From: Lentisphaeria bacterium UBA1724 | GTDB lineage: Bacteria > Verrucomicrobiota > Lentisphaeria > Oligosphaerales > Oligosphaeraceae | Assembly (NCBI GenBank): GCA_002315885.1 | Contig: DCIO01000069.1 | Coordinates: forward strand, 23,839-35,700 | DNA length: 11,862 nucleotides | Direction of reading: 5' to 3' | In this document: piece after piece, positions 7,213-11,862 of the stretch | Position numbering within the stretch: the first letter of the stretch is position 1 | How the letters are laid out: each line of letters starts with the position of its first letter | Position numbers and translations under genes: made by a program | The notes under the pieces: model-generated | Told to the model about the DNA's origin: nothing | Seen by the model: only the letters and a program-made list of their open reading frames with translations | Database searches by the model: none

Positions 7213-8252
7213 GCGTAGCACTCCGTCCAAGACAACTTTCCTCTGGCACGCAGGAGGCTTTCCAGAGCGGCTTCGATGCACTGCAGACGCAGTGTGTGGA
7301 TGACGTCTGGAAGGCCCCCGTTGGCTGGCAGCCCCCCGCGTTTGCGCGGACGATTTCCCAGCCAGCCGAGGTGTCGGGACCTGGCACCTACGACGGTCGG
7401 GCGACCCGCGCATTGCGTTTTTTGCCCACAACCGCAAAGGATGCCGACGGATGGCATTTCAACCGTACCGACCTTCCTGAGCAGTTGCCGATTACGGCGA
7501 TGCTTGCCAATGTCTCCCAGGCGGACCGAGCGATTATCCTCCGTGCGGGTTCGAATGCCAATCGTGTGCGGATGACGGAGCACATCGTCTGCCATCGTCT
7601 GGGATTGGGTATCGACAATCTGAAAATTGAGCTCGCCTCCGAGGACCCGCCCCTCTTTGACGTGGGCTCCATGCCCATTGTGGAGGCGCTCTCCCAGGCT
7701 GGCATTGTGGAAGACACCAATCGTCCTTTGCGCTATGTCACCCCTGCCGAACCCGTCGTTCTGATGCACCCCAATAATGGCGGTTTCCTGCTGTGGGAAC
7801 CCGCAGAGAATGGCGAGAAGAAGTTGTCTCTGGATGTGGCGATTGACTTCCAGACCGCCATCGGCAAAGAGCGCATCCAGCTGGATTTGTATGAGGATGC
7901 CTTCCGGCATGGCGCGGTGGCACGCACAAATTGTAGCGCCAGCGAACGAAAAAAGATGAAATTTTTGGGCTGGATGGTTGCGGATTTCCGACATACGGGT
8001 TATACTAGTAGCAATATCCTGGTTGCAGGGAGGGACGGTTATGTCAACGATCCGCGTTTGGTTCTGGGCAATGGCAAGGCTCTGGAGGCGGTCTGGCATC
8101 GGACCTGCCTGGATCTCATTGCCGCGTTGTCGCTTCTGCCGCCGGGGACCCGTCCTGCGGGAAAGATCACCTCTTACAAGTCGGGGCATGTCTTGGACGT
8201 GCGTTTCCTGACGATTTTGCAGGCCCAGGGCCTGTTATCTGTTGTTGCGTAA
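7209..8252 (+). CDS. lpxC: Divergent LpxC-family UDP-3-O-acyl-GlcNAc deacetylase
   Basis: A 347-residue LpxC homolog; LpxC is the zinc deacetylase of the committed step of lipid A synthesis. The order of motifs is right: TISQPAEVSGPGTYDGR (49-64), GWHFNRTDLP (81-90), the Glu-His pair MTEHIV (E124, H125), GLGIDNLKIEL (132-142), a FDVGSM variant of the MDGSA loop, ARTN (238-241) for the ARTF motif, and YKSGHVLD (H327). The zinc/catalytic helix is altered: HRTCLDLIAAL (297-307) puts His and Asp five residues apart instead of four, and the position of the later catalytic Asp is Ala306. It may therefore be a diverged enzyme with adjusted geometry or an impaired paralog. GTG start overlaps the previous stop; the stop overlaps the next ATG by one base (TAATG), implying tight coupling. 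Confidence 0.8.
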   Translation: MSVALRPRQLSSGTQEAFQSGFDALQTQCVDDVWKAPVGWQPPAFARTISQPAEVSGPGTYDGRATRALRFLPTTAKDADGWHFNRTDLPEQLPITAMLANVSQADRAIILRAGSNANRVRMTEHIVCHRLGLGIDNLKIELASEDPPLFDVGSMPIVEALSQAGIVEDTNRPLRYVTPAEPVVLMHPNNGGFLLWEPAENGEKKLSLDVAIDFQTAIGKERIQLDLYEDAFRHGAVARTNCSASERKKMKFLGWMVADFRHTGYTSSNILVAGRDGYVNDPRLVLGNGKALEAVWHRTCLDLIAALSLLPPGTRPAGKITSYKSGHVLDVRFLTILQAQGLLSVVA

Positions 8253-9121
8253 TGTCTGATTTGAACTGGAAAGACTTAATGCCTTACGAAAGCCATTGGT
8301 TCACCACCAAGGATGGCGTTCGGATGCATTACATTGACGAAGGCGCGGGTGTCCCCGTGGTCATTGTCAGCGGTCTATTGGGCTGGTCTTTCCAATTCCG
8401 GAATTTGGTGCGCTATCTATTAGATGACCGCCATCGTGTTGTAGTCATCGACCATGTGGGGTTCGGGCTTTCCGACAAACCCGAGAATTACGACTATTGT
8501 CTGGATGCCCATATTGAGAATCTGGCGGAGATTCTGATGAAGCACCTGCAGTTGCCGCGTTTCCACCTGATTACCCATGGCATGGGTGGTCCCGTTGCGA
8601 TTGGTTTTGCAGTGAATCATTCCGATCGTCTTCGCCGTTTCGTCATGCTGAATTGTCCTTCTTTCCCAGGTGTGCCCTTCATGCCTTGGCTTTGGATGAA
8701 GCGTATCCCTGGACTCTGGAAGCTCCGCTTCGGAAATTCGCTCTCCTATATTCGCAAGCATCTCAATGAAGGGACTGCGTTGCCGTTGCCTGAACCCGTT
8801 GTGGATGGATACCTGGGGCCCTATTTGAAGCCAGAGGATCGCATTCCCTGGGAAAAGAGTATGGAGTGCTTCCAGGAAATTCGAGCGAATTATTCGTATG
8901 TCCGAATTAATGAGATTGCCTTGCAAATGCGGTTGATTGACGCTATACCCACGATGATTGTGGGTGGCGAAAAGGATACGATTTTCTATCCACAGAGTCA
9001 CTTGCGTTGGCAGCACGTCCTGCCCAATGCGCTGGTGCTCTCGTTCCCGAAGGTGGGACACTATTTGCTGGAAGACTCCCCCGAAGAAATCATCCCCATG
9101 GTCGGGAATTTCTTGGGATAG
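8252..9121 (+). CDS. Alpha/beta-hydrolase fold protein lacking the nucleophile
   Basis: A 289-residue protein that resembles haloalkane-dehalogenase-like and general alpha/beta hydrolases: VVIVSGLLG (36-44) at the oxyanion-hole strand, VVIDHVGFGLSDKP (64-77), the nucleophile elbow LITHGMGGPVAIGFAV (106-121), MIVGGEKD (235-242) with candidate acid D242, and FPKVGHYLLED (265-275) with catalytic-type H270. The residue that should be the nucleophile (Ser or Asp in GHSMGG or HDWGG) is Gly110, encoded by GGC, so the classical triad is incomplete although the acid and His remain. No signal peptide. It follows the lpxC-like gene with a one-base overlap and precedes birA by 25 bp. Substrate unknown; it may be a non-hydrolytic or binding member of the fold. 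Confidence 0.82.
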   Translation: MSDLNWKDLMPYESHWFTTKDGVRMHYIDEGAGVPVVIVSGLLGWSFQFRNLVRYLLDDRHRVVVIDHVGFGLSDKPENYDYCLDAHIENLAEILMKHLQLPRFHLITHGMGGPVAIGFAVNHSDRLRRFVMLNCPSFPGVPFMPWLWMKRIPGLWKLRFGNSLSYIRKHLNEGTALPLPEPVVDGYLGPYLKPEDRIPWEKSMECFQEIRANYSYVRINEIALQMRLIDAIPTMIVGGEKDTIFYPQSHLRWQHVLPNALVLSFPKVGHYLLEDSPEEIIPMVGNFLG

Positions 9122-9146
9122 TCCCGTTTTCTGTTTCCTTTGACCT

Positions 9147-9977
9147 ATGTTGGACCAGGATCTTTTTTTTGCGCACCTCCGCGCCCATGGCATCGGCATG
9201 CCCCTGACTGCCGAAGAGTGCATGGCTTCCACCAACCAGTTCCTGCTGGAACAAGCAACCCAAAAGGCCCCCGAGGGCGCACTGGCGGTGGCGGAGACAC
9301 AGACTGCGGGGCGGGGAAGGCATCGACGTCTGTGGCATTCCCCCCCAGGACGGAATCTCTATTTCTCCGTATTGCTCTGGCCACGGGTGCCTATGATTCG
9401 CTTCTCCCAATTGGCCATGCTGACGGCGCTGGCGCTTCGACGCGCGGTGCTTTCCCAGATGCCCGAGGCGAAAATCGCCCTCAAATGGCCTAATGACCTC
9501 TGGCTGAATGGACGGAAACTCTCGGGGATCCTCTGTGAATGCCCCCCAGACGAGGTGGAGGGCAAGCGGGGAATTGTCCTGGGCATTGGATTGAATGTCA
9601 ATTCCCTGGAGGAGGATTTCCCTCCGGAATTGCGCACCACCGCCACCTCCATGCGCTGGAGCGCCGGACGGGAGTTCTCACGGGAAATCCTCCTGGCGGA
9701 ATTCTGCAACGCCCTCCAGGAACTCTATGACCAGTGGCAGGACGCGGCGGATATCACGCCATTCCTGGCAGAATGGCAGGACCACGATGCCCTGGCGGGA
9801 AAGATGCTGACCGTCCAACGAACCAACGATACTTTGACAGGCACCGTGGAGGGATATTCCCCCGAGGGACTGATGCGCCTGAAGACCGCCGACGGCATCC
9901 ACACTATCTCCGCCGGCGATGTACATATCGGCACCGCCGGAGTAATGCTCAATTCTCAATGCTCAATTCTCAATTAA
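9147..9977 (+). CDS. birA: Biotin--[acetyl-CoA-carboxylase] ligase, monofunctional
   Basis: Activates biotin with ATP and attaches it to the lysine of the biotin carboxyl carrier protein. The 276-residue protein begins directly with the catalytic domain; it has no N-terminal winged-helix repressor domain, so it is the non-regulatory (class I) type. Motifs: STNQFLLEQA (28-37), ETQTAGRGRHR (50-60) with the biotin/adenylate loop GRGR (55-58), GRNLYFSVLL (68-77), KWPNDLWLNGRKLSGIL (113-129), GIGLNVN (146-152) and a C-terminal SH3-like domain ending near residue 263. The last 10 or so residues (VMLNSQCSILN) are encoded by a heptad-type inverted repeat that starts inside the gene and supplies the TAA stop, suggesting the repeat inserted at or replaced the original end. 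ATG start without a clear Shine-Dalgarno. Confidence 0.92.
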   Translation: MLDQDLFFAHLRAHGIGMPLTAEECMASTNQFLLEQATQKAPEGALAVAETQTAGRGRHRRLWHSPPGRNLYFSVLLWPRVPMIRFSQLAMLTALALRRAVLSQMPEAKIALKWPNDLWLNGRKLSGILCECPPDEVEGKRGIVLGIGLNVNSLEEDFPPELRTTATSMRWSAGREFSREILLAEFCNALQELYDQWQDAADITPFLAEWQDHDALAGKMLTVQRTNDTLTGTVEGYSPEGLMRLKTADGIHTISAGDVHIGTAGVMLNSQCSILN

Positions 9978-10012
9978 TGCCCCAAAAATTGAGCATTGAG
10001 CATTGAGCATTG
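9944..10012. repeat. Heptad-based inverted repeat at birA 3' end
   Basis: The left side has two exact copies of AATGCTCAATTCTC (9944-9957, 9958-9971) followed by AATT; the right side has AATTGAG followed by CATTGAG units (9987-10011). Bases 9951-9975 pair with 9987-10011 (25 bp, two mismatches) around an 11-base loop 9976-9986. The left arm codes the last residues and stop of birA. It could end transcription, but no T-run follows (GGAAAAGG), so terminator function is a guess. Confidence 0.8.
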
Positions 10013-10017
10013 GAAAA

Positions 10018-10138
10018 GGCGTCCCCGCCGTCGAAGAAGGAATATAGAAAATCCGACTCGTAGGAGCAGAACTCTTAGGAACGGAAATAAGCATTATCTT
10101 TTTTATTTCCACCCCCGAAGTAATGCCGGGCGGTGCCC
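10018..10138. repeat. Direct repeat, copy 1 (about 120 bp)
   Basis: Nearly identical to 10316-10438, with a few substitutions and two single-base indels. It starts with half of the GC-rich palindrome family (GGCG-TCCC-CGCC), carries the shared block TAGGAGCAGAACTCTTAGG, and contains an internal 8-bp hairpin GGAAATAA (10083-10090) / TTATTTCC (10103-10110). It ends in GCCGGGCGGTGCCC. No open frame in it resembles a protein. It probably represents one unit of a dispersed repeat element. Confidence 0.85.
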
Positions 10139-10146
10139 GTCAGCTG

Positions 10147-10252
10147 GACCGTAATGCAGGTAATGTGCCCGCCAAGAAAAACAAAAGCCCCCGCCCTTTG
10201 ACGGGCACCGCATTACGGTCGGGGGACGGGCGCCGCCCTGCATTACGGTCGG
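10147..10252. repeat. Inverted and direct repeats with GCATTACGGTC core
   Basis: GACCGTAATGCAGG at 10147-10160 is the exact reverse complement of 10237-10250 (14 bp). The core also occurs as the direct repeat GCATTACGGTCGG at 10210-10222 and 10240-10252, 30 bp apart. A further 18-bp block beginning CCCTTTGACGGG (10194-10211) recurs exactly at 10774-10791. No protein-coding signal is seen in this stretch. Confidence 0.75.
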
Positions 10253-10311
10253 TCTGGCACCGGCCGTTTTTCCCGATGGTATTGCAGGGCGATGCCCGTC
10301 AATGGGTGTAC

Positions 10312-10331
10312 CGACGGCGTCCCCGCCGTCG
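10312..10331 (-). repeat. GC-rich hairpin, opposite orientation
   Basis: CGACGGCG-TCCC-CGCCGTCG is a full copy of the array hairpin read on the other strand: the 8-bp arms are self-complementary so only the loop (TCCC instead of GGGA) shows orientation. It overlaps the start of the second 120-bp direct repeat. Confidence 0.85.
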
Positions 10332-10438
10332 AAAAAGGAAATAAAGAAATATCGGACTCCTAGGAGCAGAACTCTTAGGAACGGAAATAAGCATTATCAT
10401 TTTTATTTCCACCCCCGAAGTAATGCCGGGCGGTGCCC
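10316..10438. repeat. Direct repeat, copy 2 (about 120 bp)
   Basis: Second copy of 10018-10138, offset by 298-300 bases, with the same internal hairpin GGAAATAA (10383-10390) / TTATTTCC (10403-10410). After GCGGTGCCC the copies part: copy 2 runs straight into the hairpin array while copy 1 runs into the GCATTACGGTC repeats. Copy 2 keeps a complete palindrome at its left end, copy 1 only part of it. Confidence 0.85.
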
Positions 10439-10681
10439 TTCTTCGACGGCGGGGACGCCGTCGGTACACCCATGGGCGGGCGGTGCCCTTCTTCGACGGT
10501 GGGGACGCCGTCGGTACACTCCCTCGACGGCGGGGACGCCGTCGGTACACTCCTTCGACGGCGGGGACGCCGTCGGTACACTCCCTCGACGGCGGGGACG
10601 CCGTCGGTACACACAGGGGACGGGCGGTGCCCTTCTTCGACGGCGGGGACGCCGTCGGTACACCCTGGGTCCTGTCGTGTG

Positions 10682-10701
10682 CTCGAAGCGAGAGCTTCGA
10701 G
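10682..10701 (+). repeat. Single hairpin with GAGA loop within the array
   Basis: CTCGAAGC-GAGA-GCTTCGAG is an 8-bp perfect stem with a GAGA (GNRA) loop. Its stem sequence is unrelated to the main unit, but it has the same stem length, loop length and loop class. It lies in the 80-base gap between units 6 and 7. Confidence 0.8.
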
Positions 10702-10788
10702 GTAGTCGGCATTTGACGGGCGGTGCCCTTCTTCGACGGCGGGGACGCCGTCGGTACACACGCCGTCGGTACACCCTTTGACGGGCAC

Positions 10789-10828
10789 CGCGCTTCTTCG
10801 ACGGCGGGGACGCCGTCGAAGAAGCGCG
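10789..10828. repeat. Extended 18-bp-stem palindrome closing the array
   Basis: The last unit is extended on both sides by complementary sequence (CGCGCTTCTT left, AAGAAGCGCG right), giving a perfect 18-bp stem 10789-10806 / 10811-10828 around GGGA. It stands 27 bp downstream of the end of the minus-strand acetyltransferase frame and could stop transcription from either side, although no T-run follows on either strand. Confidence 0.8.
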
Positions 10829-10855
10829 AAGTTCGTCGTCAGCAATGCAATGAGG

Positions 10856-11433
10856 CTATATCACATAGAGTAGTTGGTGATAGCAAATCCCTTCTGAGGA
10901 ATCGCGTCTGCCGAAAGGTTTGAATCCATTTGACACATAGAAATTCAACAACTTTTCTTTGTCTTCGCATTCCAGGAAAACAACCCCACCACCAACGAGA
11001 TATTGAATATCGCGAAGTTTTGCAAGTGTGAAATCCATGAGAAGATCACCTGGTATGTTTTTTCTGCTTCAAGCCCAGTATTCTTTCCGAATTGTGCGAT
11101 GAGAAATGCCGACGCGTGGTGTTCACCGTTTTCCGATTTGAACACAGAAAATCTCTCCAGCCGTTTTCGCTGAGTCTTTGAGAACTCCAATTCACCAGTC
11201 GGAATAAGGACAGGTTTATGCGTTACTGTAAAGTAGGCAACAAGTTCATTTGACTGGTTAATGACTAGATAGGTGACGGATATTTTCTTCTTTGCAAAAT
11301 TGATTGCATTGTTTTGAAGAAAATCCTGAATTTCCGCATTTAAGGCACATTTGAATGTGGAAATCAACCCAGTGACAATTTCCTCACCCAAGTCTCTGAG
11401 TGCATCAAGAATATTCAGGACGAAAAAAGACAT
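10856..11433 (-). pseudogene. GNAT-family acetyltransferase (toxin-like), frameshifted
   Basis: The first frame (ATG 11431-11433 down to about 11058) reads an N-terminal GNAT domain: NAEIQDFLQNNAINFAKKKISVTYLVINQSNELVAYFTVTHKP and, at the acetyl-CoA site, ASAFLIAQFGKN. It then shifts into unrelated sequence and stops at 10945. The other frame continues the family pattern from NIPGDLLMDFTLAKLRDIQ through GGGVVFLECEDKEKLLNFYVSNGFKPFGRR to TAG at 10856-10858. The switch point is a run of six A (plus strand T 11058-11063); one added A restores a protein of about 192 residues. So it is a one-base deletion, an assembly error, or ribosomal -1 slippage. The gene starts on the last base of the antitoxin-like stop (TAATG). 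GNAT toxins typically acetylate aminoacyl-tRNA; the target here is unknown. Confidence 0.75.
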
Positions 11434-11621
11434 TATGCCTTCTTAGGGGAGAAGTTCGCGAACCTTTTTTTGATTTCTTTCGAATCCGTTAGAAAGACTG
11501 CTTTCGTTTTCCTGGAACGCGGGCGTCTGTCTTTTGCGGACGCCTCCAATGCCTCTACAAATGCTTTTGCAGTTTCCTTGTCTTTTATGCTTAAATCAGC
11601 AAATATGCTTGATGTTGCCAT
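11433..11621 (-). CDS. Small antitoxin-like protein paired with GNAT toxin
   Basis: A 62-residue protein starting MATSSIFADLSIKDKETAKAF and continuing VEALEASAKDR, then a basic linker (RRPRSRKTK) and a Lys-rich end. This N-terminal pattern is what I associate with small proteins encoded directly upstream of GNAT acetyltransferases, where they act as antitoxins, but I cannot name a family with certainty. Start: ATG 11619-11621 has AGGAGGTG (11628-11635) at 8 bp, the strongest ribosome-binding site in the window; the longer frame from GTG at 11630 would overlap that site and is rejected. Its TAA shares one base with the toxin ATG, so expression is coupled. Base composition is clearly more AT-rich than the neighbouring operons, consistent with acquisition by transfer. 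Confidence 0.7.
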   Translation of the reverse strand: MATSSIFADLSIKDKETAKAFVEALEASAKDRRPRSRKTKAVFLTDSKEIKKRFANFSPKKA

Positions 11622-11650
11622 AATACCCACCTCCTTTTTGATGTATTTGC

Positions 11651-11682
11651 CTGGGTACGAAACGAATCTTTAGTTTACCCAG
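11651..11682. promoter_or_regulatory. Candidate operator, inverted repeat CTGGGTA/TACCCAG
   Basis: CTGGGTA (11651-11657) and TACCCAG (11676-11682) form a 7-bp perfect inverted repeat, with further AAC/GTT complementarity inside. It lies just downstream of the predicted transcript start of the antitoxin-toxin operon, where autoregulatory antitoxin complexes often bind. It could equally form a leader RNA hairpin. Confidence 0.4.
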
Positions 11683-11693
11683 TTGATAGTCAT

Positions 11694-11722
11694 AATATAA
11701 TCGTGTATCTGCAGAAAAACAA
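11694..11722 (-). promoter_or_regulatory. Promoter of the antitoxin-toxin operon
   Basis: Read on the minus strand: -35 TTGTTT (11717-11722), 17-bp spacer, -10 TATATT (11694-11699). Spacing is ideal and the -10 differs from consensus at one position. Predicted transcript start is near 11687, leaving a leader of about 65 bases before the ATG at 11621. Confidence 0.55.
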
Positions 11723-11791
11723 TATGTGCTAATATTTTTTTGGTATTCTTGTTATTTTTTCTGCAATGAGCCCCCTCGTGGCAATGGTATT

Positions 11792-11856
11792 GCCGCCCAC
11801 AGGACAACACCGGGGCCAAGCGAGATGGCGCGCCTAGCGGCGCTTGTGTGGGCGGC
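11792..11856. repeat. Nested GC-rich inverted repeat at window end
   Basis: GCCGCCCACA (11792-11801) pairs with TGTGGGCGGC (11847-11856), and directly inside the right arm CGCTTG (11841-11846) pairs with CAAGCG (11817-11822), leaving a 15-base one-sided bulge 11802-11816. A short palindrome GCAAT-GGT-ATTGC (11781-11793) abuts it. It contrasts with the AT-rich sequence just before it. No tRNA, tmRNA or RNase P signature is seen. It may be a dispersed repeat or part of a structured RNA cut by the window edge. Confidence 0.5.
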
Positions 11857-11862
11857 GTGAAC

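Larger units (their letters stand above)
10444..10828 (+). repeat. Array of eight GC-rich tetraloop hairpins
   Basis: The unit CGACGGCG-GGGA-CGCCGTCG (8-bp perfect stem, 4-base loop) begins at 10444, 10494, 10525, 10556, 10587, 10638, 10734 and 10799; only the copy at 10494 has a mismatch (GGT for GGC). A half unit CGCCGTCG sits at 10761-10768. Units at 10494, 10525, 10556 and 10587 are exactly 31 bp apart, with the linker GTACACTCC(C/T)T. Four units are preceded by GGGCGGTGCCCTTCTTCG (from about 10428, 10478, 10622, 10718), itself a small palindrome. The loop GGGA is a GNRA tetraloop in plus-strand RNA. The whole stretch is open in several frames only because of its composition; peptides there are repeats of CTDGVPAVEE or RRRPRRR type and are not taken as genes. 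Similar palindromes in other bacteria are REP-like elements mobilised by RAYT-type transposases; none is present here. Confidence 0.9.

Noticed and set aside
10494..10606. Regularly spaced palindromic repeats resembling a CRISPR array
   Set aside because: The 11-base intervals are almost identical to each other and too short for spacers, and no cas gene is present.
10299..10845. Long open frames in several frames over the repeat island, giving Arg/Pro-rich or CTDGVPAVEE-type repeats
   Set aside because: The peptides are direct translations of the GC palindromes in all frames; the 31-bp period is not a multiple of three, and there are no ribosome-binding sites or family features.
11792..11862. 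tRNA or other standard RNA gene at the window end
   Set aside because: No cloverleaf, T-loop, CCA end or RNase P/tmRNA signature can be fitted on either strand.

Overview
The window looks like a chromosomal segment of a Gram-negative bacterium of the PVC type, most likely a gut or rumen Lentisphaerae/Victivallales relative. The basis is lipid A genes (LpxC-like, LpxL-like), a eukaryote-like UDPGP-family uridylyltransferase, a tandem pair of Gfo/Idh/MocA oxidoreductases, moderately GC-rich coding DNA and few strong Shine-Dalgarno sites. This placement is inference; no rRNA or marker phylogeny is available here.

Layout. (1) 25-1931, minus strand: a two-gene unit, holA (DNA polymerase III delta, clamp loader) followed by a GAF-domain protein, joined by an ATGA overlap. 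(2) 1932-2051: divergent intergenic region with a 12-bp direct repeat at 22-bp period. (3) 2052-4852, plus strand: UDPGP-family UDP-sugar pyrophosphorylase, LpxL/HtrB-like acyltransferase and FolB, 7 bp apart and then overlapping by ATGA. (4) 4987-9977, plus strand: two paralogous Gfo/Idh/MocA oxidoreductases, a divergent LpxC-like deacetylase, an alpha/beta-hydrolase lacking its nucleophile, and monofunctional BirA; several junctions overlap (GTGA, TAATG). UDP-GlcNAc-type supply, deacetylation and acylation lie together, so the two plus-strand operons look partly devoted to lipid A / envelope sugar metabolism, with FolB and BirA as housekeeping passengers.

(5) 9944-10828: a roughly 0.9-kb non-coding repeat island between convergent genes. 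It has a heptad-based inverted repeat that runs into the end of birA, two copies of a roughly 120-bp direct repeat 300 bp apart, and at least eight copies of a GC-rich perfect hairpin (CGACGGCG-GGGA-CGCCGTCG), four of them at an exact 31-bp period. It ends in an 18-bp-stem palindrome. All these hairpin loops in the array are GNRA-type tetraloops when read on the plus strand. This is the most unusual structure in the window.

(6) 10856-11621, minus strand, AT-richer than the rest: a small antitoxin-like protein overlapping by one base a GNAT-family acetyltransferase, arranged like a type II toxin-antitoxin module. The acetyltransferase frame is broken at a run of six A. Its promoter and a candidate operator lie at 11651-11722. 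(7) 11723-11862: no gene seen; a nested GC-rich inverted repeat at 11792-11856.
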